Positions 26,431-37,562 of a DNA stretch of 64,000 bases are shown in pieces. Position 1 is the first letter of the stretch. Every line of letters starts with the position of its first letter. Below the pieces are notes generated by a model that saw only the letters and a list, made by a program, of their open reading frames with translations, searched no databases and was not told the DNA's origin. The translations under genes and the position numbers were made by a program. This stretch comes from Syngnathus acus (lineage: Eukaryota > Chordata > Actinopteri > Syngnathiformes > Syngnathidae): positions 248,001 through 312,000 of the forward strand of contig NC_051100.1 in assembly GCF_901709675.1 (NCBI RefSeq), read 5' to 3'.

Positions 26431-26501
26431 CATGGCTGTCACTCGGGGCTACGGTCCCCCAGAGGCCCTGTTTAGTGGCTCTCCCTCTTTTGGAGAAAAA
26501 G
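26431..26501 (+). CDS. Exon-like segment with ATG, unknown
   Basis: A strong acceptor (GTTCCTCCAG) is followed by ATGGCTGTCACTCGGGGC and 23 open codons (MAVTRGYGPPEALFSGSPSF and on), then a GGTGAGG donor in phase 1. It lies on the tlx1 strand, 7.2 kb upstream. I recognise no protein and saw no next exon, so it could instead be part of a conserved non-coding element or a non-coding RNA exon. Confidence 0.2.
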
Positions 26502-26539
26502 GTGAGGGGGTTGTGAGGATGAAGTGTGGAGAGAGGGAG

Positions 26540-26800
26540 GACATGTAGCGTGTGAGAAAGCATGTCACTGCATTGAGGTGATGAGCTCAGTGGATTTAAT
26601 TTTGAGTCTGGGACTCAGATGGCCCTGGCGGTCGGCACGGTAATTTGCCTGATCAGGTTAGCGAGTCGGTGGCGCCGGTGATCAATCATCCAGATTGTCA
26701 CGGCGACTGGGGGGCGCTTGGCGTGGAGCCGTTTGTAATTGCTGTTAGATTGATGCGTCAATGTTTGCCTCGCTTGTTGAGTGAAAGTTTAGACCAGGTC
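26540..26800. promoter_or_regulatory. Possible conserved non-coding element upstream of tlx1
   Basis: Non-repetitive block with many homeodomain- and TGATNNATCA-like words (GGTAATTTGCCTGATCAGG, GTTTGTAATTGCTG, GATTGATGCG) amid otherwise repeat-ridden DNA. Enhancer status is a guess from composition and position. Confidence 0.25.
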
Positions 26801-26878
26801 ATTGTAAAATGACAGTGGTTAGGCGCATGTGCGGGTTCTCTGCTGACATGGAGACGCTGACAGGGCTTGCGTACACCT

Positions 26879-26880
26879 GG

Positions 26881-26967
<87 letters not shown>

Positions 26968-27063
26968 CCAGGCAGCCAGGCAGCCAGGCAGCCAGGCAGC
27001 CAGGCAGGCAGGCAGGCAGGCAGGCAGGCTAGCAGGCAGGCAGGCTAGCAGGGTAGCAGGCTG
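26879..27063. repeat. GGCA/GCCA tetranucleotide array
   Basis: About 90 bp of pure GGCA, then GCCAGGCA pairs and TAGCAGGC endings. Confidence 0.95.
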
Positions 27064-30000
27064 GCTGAGAGGACCAATACCTAAGTTAGAACTGCATTGA
27101 ATGAAATTGTCCTTTCCAGTTCAACAAGCATACCATTTTTTTTACCTGTGCTTTTGAAAGTCATTTTAAAAGTCTGCAATTGTAGTTTTGTTTTCTGTTA
27201 ACAAATTGTATTTTTTCCTTAGAGATGAAATTATCCATCTGATAATTATCGGCCCGATAATATTAAATCGGCCAATATGGAAAGCCGCATGAACCGCACT
27301 AATGTTGTCTGGTTACTTTCATTTTAAGAGTCGGAGTCTCTAGTGCATTGGCGCCGCCAAGTGCGACATAAAAAGTCAACAGCGAGACAACTGTCTTTGC
27401 GGCGCTTCCCGGAGCGCTTCATTTGAAGGAGGGAGGGCTCTCGGCTGGGCCCAAATCTCACCATATGGCAAATGCCCCCCCCCCCCAAAAAAAAGAATGA
27501 GAGAATGTACATTTCAGCCCGTGGTCCCGTTCACTTAAATGAGAGCTGCGGCCTGCTGGAGAGTGACGACGCCCCGTGAATTTTCCTTCTTCAATGTACT
27601 TTGAGCTTAGAATTGTGTGGATCAAGACGGCGGAGGAGATGGCGGCGCGCCATCAGTGGCAAATTGTTGTTGGCTCTGACAGCTGAAGACAATGTAAACA
27701 AAAGCAGCACACCCCCTTCAAGATAGCTGAGCATGCAGCACGTCTTCCGTTAGGCCATTCCGTGTCTGCTTATCACGGCGGCTCCGATGCCTCTCATTTC
27801 CACATATAAAAGCCAGACACAGTGCGGAGTGTATTTTCCAGGTCAAGTTTGGGGTTAGGGTGCTTCTGCAGCTTCCTGGAGCTGCTCGGAAGCTCTTTAC
27901 TGCTTGTCTGTCACAGTTACACTTATTTATGACATGGAAAGCAAAGTTCACACACACAGTTAACAGTAACTCGACTTTAGGTAGTCAATGAAAGCTACGA
28001 GTATGAGCTTGTTGAAGACTGAGCTAGACTTGCTCCAACGCAGCGATGACATCTGGACAGCATTAAGGTCATATTGGATTGGACATGAGCGATGTGGTGA
28101 AAAGAAATGAATGCAACATTTTGAGTGAAAACATTTTCATATTGCTTGGGGGGAATATCATGCCTCTACTCGCACTTTGCAGTCGTAGCGACTTGTGCTA
28201 CTACCTCTTGGCTTTTGCTGTGTCTCCGATCCTAGCTGGCCGGCATGTGATCTGCTTGTTGTTAGTCGGTCGGGACAGTCCATTAAGACAATTAGAGCGG
28301 ACCTTTGACCTCTTAGAAATGAGAGAAAACAAAAAGACACGCTTCTTGACTGAACTCTCACCTTTTAATCTGTTGTTGTGTTTCCAGGTTGAACACACTG
28401 CTCACGTCATTGCCGTATACGACATCTCAAATATAGATAGATAGATGTTTTTTGGGAGGATGAAATCAATATGCCTTTGTTCCAAGAATAAATCAGATGT
28501 GTGTCACGGATGCTAAAAGGGGGGTTAGGGTTAGTGGGGGGGGGACACACGCACACGTCTTTAAACGCTTGAGCAGAGAGCCTTCTCGCCGCACGGCCGG
28601 GCCGGCCGGCCAGCCCACGAGGCCCGCTGGACCACGAGGCAGCGAGCCAAAGTGGGGCCAAAACGCAATGATGAAGTCATTGAACATACTGGGACTCATG
28701 GTACGGAAAATGTCAGTCATTCTTTCGGCGTGAGCATGAGAAGAACTCTGAAAAGCCGACCGAGCCAAAGAAAAGGCAACCATGGTACAATTATGTGGAA
28801 GAGTACAGCATGTTTCGGCACACGGGCGCAAACATGAATCCCGGGGGCCGCGCAGGCACCGGGTGCCAGCCAGTCTACGTCTGTGTGTGCGTATATAAAA
28901 AACGAATGTATATCTTTTTAGGTGTATATACGTATCTATATACATTCCCTTTGATGAAGGAAGTTTCAGTTTTGAAAAATGGAGCCTAAACATAAAATTC
29001 CCCAAGGACCATCACAGTTTCGAAATGTTACAAATGAGTCCATTTTGAATCACTGTTAAGATCAATCCGAGTCCAAAGGGAAATAGGTGATCGGCTTTTT
29101 TCTTTCTGGCGGTGAGCCCGAAGAATCCTCAGCCAAAACATCCGTAAGCGTTCAGCCGAGCCGCGAAGCCTGGGGACAGGACGACGGCAGGACCGGAGGA
29201 GGGGAGGGGTGACAGCACTTGTGCTCCGCTGACAGAGGCTCAAGCATTTCATCAGACACAGCCCACCTGCTTGTGTGTGAGGGGAGTCAGTTCCTTCCAA
29301 TTTACAGAAACTAAAGCCAATCAATCCAAGCTCGCTGCGTCAAGTCCAAACTTGCATGCGCAGTGGCTCTGTAACGACTGACTTGTGTTTGGCCTTGTCA
29401 GGGGCAGCCAGGGGCAGCCAGGGGCAGCCAAGGGGCAGCCAAGGGGCAGCCAAGGGGCAGCCAGGGGCAGACAGGAGCAGACAGGGGCTACAGTATCAAA
29501 GCTCTGTCCGTTCATTTGTTGTGTCTTGCTCTCGCCACTAATAGCACACGTCGCTTCCATTCGTTGACGCACAGCCAAGCGACTTGTGAGCACCGTTGAC
29601 AGACCGAGTGGCGATAATGACATCTTATTGGTTTGGACGCAACAAGGAACAAATTGAAGTGCGATGAATGGACTGGTGATGTGCTATTTGAAATGGTCAA
29701 GTTTCAGTTGACCTCACAGAAACATTTGACTACACAGCAGCGACTCAATTGTATTTTTCGATCAAGTTCACTATTGGTGCACTTGACTGGCTGCCTGCCT
29801 GCCAAACGTTCTCCATGCATCATTCTGCAAGTTTTTGCGTCATTTGACATGAAAGAGCGCTATTTTCCAACCTTTGTTGCGGTCGGTCCCATGACAGCGC
29901 AGCCACCGTCCGATCGCAGCGACAGCTTGTATGTATGTATGTATGTACGTGGAAAGAAGCTCTCTCCTGTTTACCATGTCTACAATGAATGCGTCATTGA

Positions 30001-30317
30001 TGAAATAGAATGTAAACACTCAATGTCATTCATGATTGACATGGATTTATTTGATATGGATTGATCGTTGTAATGTGCAAATCCTTGAACTAAGACGTTT
30101 CACTCTCAGCAATTGAAGTGCTCCAAGAGGTTCCAAATGTTGGAATTGCACTTTGCCTTAATGGAAAGTGTAGTGAGTTGCTGACAGAGCTGGCGCCAGA
30201 GATTTGGAGGTCAAGAGTCAAGGACTCTGCAGGTAGAAGCCAGCACACTGCTTCAGCAAGGGAGGAAAAACGCAACAACACAGAGCTTGGATTCAAACAG
30301 CAGGGAGTTAGTCTGCT
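27064..30317. other. Intergenic, no gene recognised
   Basis: Includes G/C homopolymers (about 27475-27486, 28530-28542) and a ten-base GGGGCAGCCA repeat at about 29399-29470. Scattered open frames lack splice context. Confidence 0.45.
29399..29490. repeat. GGGGCAGCCA decamer repeat
   Basis: Seven GGGGCAGCCA(A) units followed by related GGGGCAGACAGGAGCAGACA; open frames over it are artefacts. Confidence 0.85.
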
Positions 30318-30582
30318 GAAGATGCGTTCCAGAAATAAACGAAGGTCAGTAAAGTACAAACCATATATGTCTGATTTGGAAATTGAAAGGCCATTGTATT
30401 GAAACATTGTTTCTCTTGTTGGCCGCTAGAAGGCATGGGTGTGCTTTTCCTTGCAAAGCATTGCAAAGGGTCCAGCGTCAGAATGACCTGACCTGACCTG
30501 ACCACACCACACCACACTACACTAACCCGCTCTGCCAGGGCGGGCGGCGGGGGACATTGTGCACAGCCAAACCAAAGTGAGT
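30318..30582. mobile_element. Dispersed repeat family C, copy 2
   Basis: Second copy of the sequence at 25800-26063, same orientation, sharing GATGCGTTCCAGAAA, TCTTGTTGGCCGCTAGAAGG, CTACACTAACCCG and the CACAGCCAAACCAAAGTGAG end. Contains a short CTGAC/CACAC pentamer run (30486-30520). Boundaries approximate. Confidence 0.55.
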
Positions 30583-30719
30583 GAGAGTTGCGCACAAATT
30601 TCCCTCCCTCCCGTTGCATTGTGGTCCAGTACACAATATAGTAAAAACTTTTGAAGCCCCCCCCCCCCAATACGTTTACGCGACATAAACCTTTATTACA
30701 AAGCATTCCTTAATGATAT

Positions 30720-31380
30720 CCATGAAAACCCAAAAGATTCATGAGTGCACAATCAGAAGATGTGCCATTGCCCAATCCACCACACATGTATCATTGAGCC
30801 ATGTAGTACACACGTTGCACTTTGCGTGGGTCTAATGAGGCTCCAGTCGTTTGAATGAATGCTTTTGCAAGTACCCTCCCTTATCTTCATGATGGTCTGT
30901 TAGCATTAAAATTTGATGCTAGTCACTTGACCAATGAGGACCATTTAAAAGTGATGAAATATTCACAACCTAATGCCCTGTGTGGAGTAATTAAGTCCCA
31001 GTGGCTGTGAGCCGCAGAAAAGATCAATGGGTCGGTCACTTTATTTTTCAGGTAGTTGCTGCTTGAATTCAGTTATCGGCACCTCTCCAAATGGGAAATA
31101 ATACGTACTTTGGTTTCTATCAAGTGCCATCCTTTGTATTCCAATGAATACGTATCCATTGTATCCAAAGGCGCAATTCATCATTGCATGGAGTGCACAT
31201 GAATATTAATGGCAGATTTAGTCATGTAAGAGTCGCTTGGTTTTCGGGCTGCAATGAAACATTCCAGCATCCTACACAGCCTCAGTAACAAATAAAAAGC
31301 ATAGCAGTGTTCATATCAATTGCATCCCTCTGAACATGAATTATTCATAGAACCTGCTCCATGAAATAAATCATCCATCT
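30720..31380. promoter_or_regulatory. Possible conserved non-coding block upstream of tlx1
   Basis: AT-rich, non-repetitive, non-coding, with paired homeobox-type sites (GAGTAATTAAGTCC, CATGAATATTAATGGC, ATGAATTATTCATAG). About 660 bp free of the microsatellites that fill most of the surrounding DNA. Regulatory role is inferred only. Confidence 0.25.
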
Positions 31381-31424
31381 CACAAACATCACTCATTTTG
31401 CAGGGAGTCATTTTGTTGCATTTG

Positions 31425-32704
31425 TGTCAGACTTGGATCAGGGAGAGGACTCGGATGCAGAGTGCCAACAAAAGGTGTTTACTCTAACAGGCTGGAGACA
31501 GCAGAAAAAAACAAAAGCGCCTCAAAAGGAGGGAAAACAAGGCTGGAGACAGCAACAACCAAAAGCGCCTCAAAATGAGGGTCAAAAAGGCTGGAGACAG
31601 CAACAACCAAAAGCGCCTCAAAAGGAGGGAAAACAAGGCTGGAGACAGCAACAACCAAAAGCGCCTCAAAAGGAGGGAAAACAAGGCTGGAGACAGCAAC
31701 AACCAAAAGCGCCTCAAAACGAGGGAAAACAAGGCTGGAGACAGCAACAACCAAAAGCGCCTCAAAACGAGGGAAAACAAGGCTGGAGACAGCAACAACC
31801 AAAAGCGCCTCAAAAGGAGGGAAAACAAGGCTGGAGACAGCAACAACCAAAAGCGCCTCAAAACGAGGGAAAACAAGGCTGGAGACAGCAACAACCAAAA
31901 GCGCCTCAAAAGGAGGGAAAACAAGGCTGGAGACAGCAACAACCAAAAGCGCCTCAAAACGAGGGAAAACAAGGCTGGAGACAGCAACAACCAAAAGCGC
32001 CTCAAAACGAGGGAAAACAAGGCTGGAGACAGCAACAACCAAAAGCGCCTCAAAAGGAGGGAAAACAAGGCTGGAGACAGCAACAACCAAAAGCGCCTCA
32101 AAACGAGGGAAAACAAGGCTGGAGACAGCAACAACCAAAAGCGCCTCAAAACGAGGGAAAACAAGGCTGGAGACAGCAACAACCAAAAGCGCCTCAAAAC
32201 GAGGGAAAACAAGGCTGGAGACAGCAACAACCAAAAGCGCCTCAAAACGAGGGAAAACAAGGCTGGAGACAGCAACAACCAAAAGCGCCTCAAAACGAGG
32301 GAAATACGGTGGCAAAAAACATCACTAAAAAAAAAACCCACAGAGCTCAGGCTTGACAAAAAAGGTCTCTTCTAAACTAGGATCTCTAAGGGGATATCTG
32401 TTACTCATGCGATCGCTAGTGTTCAAGACGGGACCAGACGCACTGGCACAAGACAAGGGGAAGACGCTGGCTATATACACACACAGAAGGGGGAGGGCAC
32501 AGGTGCAGACAATTAGGACCAAGTTCCCCGACCAACCACACAGGTGCACACAATTGGGATCAGGGAAGTCAAGTAGCCTGACGCACAGAGGAAGGAGCCA
32601 CCAACTGAAACGAGAGGAGAGTTAGTTACCAAAACAAAACAGGAAGTGACAGTACGACGAACAGGACAAGACAAAAACAACTCACAAAACACGACAGCAT
32701 GACA
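31425..32704 (-). mobile_element. Solo-LTR-like element, family A copy 2, with expanded minisatellite
   Basis: Same family as 10476-11113: starts TGTCAGACTTGG, ends GCATGACA, flanked by a perfect 5-bp duplication ATTTG (31420-31424 and 32705-32709). Both flanking unique parts align with copy 1 throughout (for example TCGGATGCAGAGTGCCAAC at the left and ACAAAACAGGAAGTGAC at the right). TATA-like GTATATAGCC on the minus strand near 32474; the polyadenylation site has mutated to AGTAAA near 31480. It carries 17 copies of the 48-bp unit against 3 in copy 1. No retroviral coding sequence. Confidence 0.78.
31490..32306. repeat. 48-bp minisatellite, 17 units
   Basis: Unit begins GGCTGGAGACAGCAACAACC and ends in CTCAAAACGAGGG or CTCAAAAGGAGGG. 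Because 48 is divisible by three and the unit lacks stops, long open frames (266-310 codons) run through on both strands. The C/G variant order along the array is non-random. Confidence 0.95.
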
Positions 32705-32852
32705 ATTTGTCCATGATTTCAGTATCAGCTTTGAAAAAGAAGAAAACAAGAGGGAGGCGAGTCGATTTTGAGCTTAGTAATAAGGAACTTGAAAACATGA
32801 ACCACATCTACATCTCGTTGTTGCAAATGAATCTGTCCAAATTGTTGTCTTT

Positions 32853-32876
32853 TTTTTTTTTTTTTTTTTTTTGGGG

Positions 32877-32946
<70 letters not shown>
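32853..32946. repeat. Poly-T followed by GAT trinucleotide array
   Basis: About 22 T, GGGG, then about 22 GAT units; gives poly-D, poly-I or poly-H frames without coding meaning. Confidence 0.97.
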
Positions 32947-32947
<1 letters not shown>

Positions 32948-32949
32948 TG

Positions 32950-33687
32950 CCGTCTGGTCATGATAAAATGGGTTCATTTCCAGCTTAGTGTTTGTGAGTA
33001 TGAATGAATGGTTGTCTATATTGATACGTATGGGCCCTGTAATGAAGTGGCTTTAATTGGCCTGCCTAAAGACGTCAGCTGGGATATATCGGCGTCGTCT
33101 TAATTCCTGAAAAGGATAAGCCATTTCGAAAACGCTACTTGCATTCCAAGACATTCATGCTTCCAAAAGCTCAGTTGTTTTGATTTGTGCCTTAACGTTG
33201 AGAGACCATTAGGCATGTGAAGTTTTCCTAGAAGTGTGCACGATTGCCTGGCGACCAGTCCCGAGTGCGCCCTGTCTCAGTTGGAATGGGCTGACATGCC
33301 TGGAAAATATTGCCTTTGAATGGAATTGTGCTCTTTTATTTTCCTACAAATGTCATGTGTTTTGCATGCTTGCTAAATGCCCGAGTGTTGCTTGTACTTT
33401 TGAAAGAGGCGATTTTTTGCAATGAATTGATGCCTTTTGGGGAGAGGATGAGGCGCAGGAAGGCGGGGGCGACTTTCAGTGGGGATGCAGAAGCCTGCCT
33501 TGTCTGCATGGATGTTGCGCACATGCACGTGCACTCGCAAGCGCCCGCCCGCCCGCCCGCCCGCTCTCACTTGATAACGGCCAGAGCGGCAAGGCCTGGG
33601 CTCACTGTTGGAGTTAACGCGTGCGTGTCCACTGCGCCAGCCAGCCAGCCCGACCGCCCGCCCGCCGCCGATGCGTGGAGGCCGGCC
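32950..33687. promoter_or_regulatory. tlx1 5' flank and leader
   Basis: Immediately upstream of the tlx1 start. Non-repetitive words such as GTGGCTTTAATTGGCCTGCC and CGTCTTAATTCC at 33040-33110 may be proximal regulatory DNA; from about 33440 the sequence becomes GC-rich (CCGCCCGCCCG near 33545 and 33655), as expected for the leader. No TATA box stands out. Confidence 0.3.
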
Positions 33688-34497
33688 ATGGATCACATGG
33701 GACTAGCGGGGGCACATCTGCAGCAACACGCGCACGCGCAGGAGTCTATCAGTTTTGGAATCGACCAGATTCTCAGCACCGTGGAACAAAGTTGCATGCT
33801 GAGTGCGAGGATGCACGAGACGGATTACGGACACCCGCTATACAACTGTAACCCCAACAATGGCTTCGCGTGCGCTCACGGCGGCGGATATAACTGCAAC
33901 AGTGTCCAACTCGGCGGCCCTTACCACACGAACGTGAGCGGGCCCAATCCCGCTGGGGTCATCCGCGTGCCTGCGCACCGACCGCTGAGCGCCGGCAACG
34001 CTTGTATGCCGCCGGTAAACAACATAAGCGCGCTCACCTTCCCCTGGATGGAGAGCAACAGACGATACACAAAGGACAGGTTCACAGGTAGGACAACTGA
34101 ACACAATAGAATAGAATAGAATAGAATAGAATAGAATAGAATAGAATAGAATAGAATAGAATAGAATGATGGCACGCTATTGACATCAAGTCCACTCAAT
34201 TTAACATGTTGAACTGACATCAAATGCACACAGGAGAAACTTCAATGCGAAAGAAAATATGCAGTGACAAGAATAAAAAATGAAGCACTTTCGTGACAAT
34301 ATTAAAATAAAATATACAATATACAAACAAATACAAAAATCATTGATCATCCGATTGGAAGAAAATTTATATTTGAAGACGATCAAATGAAACCATTAAA
34401 AAGAACACCGCAGCACGGCCAATACGATGTTAAATGTATGCCTTTCTGACAACTTCAAACTAAACATTTATTAGTTGCATGTGTCAATGTACGACTG

Positions 34498-34555
<58 letters not shown>

Positions 34556-35410
34556 CAGTGAGAGAGAGAGAGGTATAATCATTTTCATTCTCAATCATTA
34601 GGATCTTTTTTTGTCTTGTTCTTCTTGTTTCGGTCTGTCCAGTGTCTCTCTCACCCCTCACTGTAACGCGTCGTGTCGGACACCCCTACCAGAACCGGAC
34701 GCCGCCGAAGAAGAAGAAGAAGCCGCGGACGTCGTTCACTCGACTGCAGATCTGCGAGCTGGAGAAACGCTTCCACCGCCAGAAGTACTTGGCGTCTGCC
34801 GAGCGGGCCACCCTTGCCAAAGCCCTCAAAATGAGCGACGCTCAGGTCAAAACCTGGTTCCAAAACAGACGCACCAAATGGAGGTGGAGCATTTTTCACG
34901 AGTACTCTCACCTGCATGGCAGCGGAAATACTGAATTTTTGGAGTAGGTTAGGGTCACCTTGAAATCACGGAGTTCAACATTAATTAAATAATTCATTCA
35001 TTCATTCATTCATTCATTCATTCATTCATTCATTCATCCTGCACCAATCATATATATATATATATATATAATCTCATGTAAATCATAATCTGATGACATG
35101 GAATGATCAAATGAAATAGAATGCCAAAATGCAATCTGGATCCGATTCGATTCAACAGCTTGTCATTAGTATGGTCCCGCTTGAGTAACATATTTCGTTC
35201 AAATCAGACAAAATTCTGCAGGCAGCAAATCATTTCTGATTGGCGACTTGAGAAATATGTTTAAAAACGTGTTTGTTTGTTTTTAATCTCCCGCTGTTTA
35301 CGGACGACGTGGCAAATTTAATGTTGTCAAACATAATCCAAGTCGGAATTGTCCATTTTTAATGGAAAGATAATTACGAAAAAGAAATCTGCATTTATCA
35401 TGAATAGAGA

Positions 35411-35471
<61 letters not shown>

Positions 35472-35974
35472 AACCCATGCACGCATGGATAAATCCCGCA
35501 TAGCCGGTAATAATCGAATTTGTCGTCATTTGAAACTATTATCCATTATTCCATGCGCATTTAAACACCTTGCAATTTGGATGGACTGTTTGAAAGAATT
35601 TAAAAATAATATATAAAAATAAGTCCGGTTTTTAAACGTCATTTTTTAATGAACAGTGTTCGAACGCTGCACCTTGAAAATGCTGGGACAAAAAAAAACC
35701 CAACCCAATTTGGGTTCAAATTGCACAAAACAACCAAAGAATTTTTTGTGCAAAACAACCCGAGCATGAAAGCAGCATTTTTAAGCATGTATATTTATCT
35801 GAATGATGCTATTTTTTTTATTCACAATTGAATTGATTTAGAAATCCTTTATTTGAAGCCTATCAATCAAAGCAGGAAAAATGAAAGAACTTAAGCCTGC
35901 ATGACAAAATGTAAATGATGCTATGCAACTTCAGTGAGAACAAATACCGGAGCCAACTTCCAAACAAACTAACA

Positions 35975-36013
<39 letters not shown>

Positions 36014-36267
36014 TGTATTATTTTGGATTTGTGCGCGCGCTGGCCTGCTTGTGCAGGCGGCAGACGGCGGAGGAGAGAGAGGCGGAGAGGCAGCAAGCCA
36101 ACCGGATTCTCATGCAACTGCAGCAGGAGGCCTTCCAGAAGTCCATCAACCAACCGGTCACACCGGACCCGCTATGCCTGCAGAACAGCTCTTTGTTCGC
36201 CCTGCAGAATCTGCAACCTTGGACCGAGAACACTGCTAAGATCAGCAGCGTGTCAGCCTGCGAGTAG
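33688..36267 (+). CDS. tlx1: T-cell leukemia homeobox 1 transcription factor
   Basis: NK-class homeodomain factor known to be needed for spleen and some neuronal fates. Exons: 33688-34087, 34643-34883, 36057-36267 (TAG), phases 1 and 2, 283 residues. Order: EH1 repressor-like ISFGIDQIL at residues 20-28; [15 protein letters not shown] signature [18 protein letters not shown] (hexapeptide-like, PBX contact) at the end of exon 1; homeodomain in exon 2 with [20 protein letters not shown] and [13 protein letters not shown], where Thr at homeodomain position 47 marks the TLX family; then [31 protein letters not shown] and the SACE end, which separates TLX1 from TLX2/3. An in-frame upstream ATG at 33310 was not used because MDHMG matches the TLX1 start. 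The polyadenylation signal is at 36633. Confidence 0.96.
34104..34167. repeat. AATAG pentamer repeat in tlx1 intron 1
   Basis: About 12 AATAG units starting about 17 bp after the exon 1 donor. Confidence 0.9.
34493..34559. repeat. TA array inside a near-perfect palindrome
   Basis: ACTGTAATA at the left and TATTACAGT at the right bracket about 26 TA units, so the whole 66 bp is self-complementary and could extrude as a cruciform or fold as an intronic hairpin. It lies about 85 bp before tlx1 exon 2. Confidence 0.85.
34987..35037. repeat. ATTC repeat, tlx1 intron 2
   Basis: About 13 ATTC units, followed shortly by a TA run at 35051-35070. Confidence 0.95.
35413..35469. repeat. CA microsatellite, tlx1 intron 2
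   Basis: About 28 CA units. Confidence 0.97.
35978..36012. repeat. GATT repeat near tlx1 exon 3 acceptor
   Basis: Nine GATT units about 45 bp before the exon 3 acceptor GTGCAG. Confidence 0.9.
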
Positions 36268-36632
36268 GTAGGTAGGTGGCCGGCCAAAGGTTTCTGCATG
36301 CGCACCAGCCCACGTGACTTGCGCCGGCCTTTCACGCTGGAAACGATTTGGTGCTCGCCGGTCCATTTTCCGTCCTCCTTTTCTCTGACTGAATGTGCCT
36401 CCCTCCGGATGGGGTCCCCTGCACACGCCCCGATGATCCGCCATCAGTCATGAGAAAAAGAAATGACTTTTATAAGGCGTTGCTAATGGACTTCAAGTTT
36501 TTTTTTTGTTTTTTTTTTTAATCTATCTGGACCATTGGACAGCAATGTAAAATAGAGAGCACCTTTCAATATATGCCAATTGTTTAACAAAAGATGTGAA
36601 TGGCTTTTTGTATGTATATGGGCCTACAGGCC

Positions 36633-36638
36633 AATAAA
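36633..36638 (+). terminator. Polyadenylation signal, tlx1
   Basis: AATAAA 366 bp after the tlx1 stop, first such signal on the plus strand downstream. Confidence 0.55.
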
Positions 36639-37528
36639 CAGGTATGGTGAAAATACACCACCAGACAAGATTTCAATGTGACATTTCACATTTTTGATGA
36701 ACATTTGTCAAAGGCCTTCACTTGTAAATCATTACAATTTACGATGGACGAAATGAAAAAAAAAACGTGCTATATTATGCTGCTGCATTTCTTACCAAAC
36801 CACCAATTTTCTTTTATTTCAATTTTTGACTTAACTGCAAAACCATTTTGTGCATAGTGTCGACAGTCGACCAGATTTTTCTAACCAAAAAGTGTCTATT
36901 ACTGCTAACGTGTATTGTACGTCATGGTCACGCCTATATCTGCAATCCAATTTCCATTCATGTTTGACATTTGACTTAAATGCAGTTGTACATCACAGCT
37001 GCTACTCTCAAAGACAACCGCAATAATTAAAAAATGAACTCTTGGTGACAATCTCCCGAAGGGATGGATATGTTACAAAATGATTTGAATTTAACATTGT
37101 TCACGTTGCATTGGATTTTTTTGGGGTTCAAATATTCTCTTTTCTTGGAAAGCACGAACGCTGCAGCGATTCTTTTTGTATTTGCAAGTTGTCCCACTCA
37201 CCACAAGCACGAAACGTACACGATACGCACTCAAACAGGCACGCGCACAGCACACGCACACGCAATGGCCGCAGTTCTGGCTCATCAAAACTTGACTGCT
37301 TGTGCATATAAATTGTATCAATTTAATGACATATATCTATCATTTCTTTCACTATTTGAACGAGTTGCAATTGCATCATGTTGTGTAGTGAAATGTGTAC
37401 TATGAGATCAAAATCTCAGAGGAATACTGCATTTTATGGAAAGAAATATGCGTACCAGTGTCGAAGTGTAATGTGACATTCCCCAGGACAGGACACCCTA
37501 ACCCTTTCAACACGGGAAACTCTTGGAA

Positions 37529-37562
<34 letters not shown>

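Noticed and set aside
31490-32306. Regular repeat array as a CRISPR
   Set aside because: Units are contiguous with no unique spacers, the host is a vertebrate, and the array lies inside a transposable element.
31424-32375. Open frames of 266-310 codons on both strands (repetitive WRQQQPKAPQ-type and LLRRFWLLLSPA-type proteins)
   Set aside because: They are produced by a 48-bp minisatellite whose length is divisible by three, inside an LTR-like element; open in several frames on both strands at once.
33310-33687. In-frame upstream ATG of tlx1 at 33310
   Set aside because: The 126 extra residues look random, while MDHMG at 33688 matches the known TLX1 start and precedes the EH1-like motif at the right distance.
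34884-34947. Homeobox reading frame continuing past exon 2 to a stop at 34947
   Set aside because: It is intron read-through; the GAG/GTGGAG donor at 34883 joins in phase to the RRQTAEE exon at 36057.
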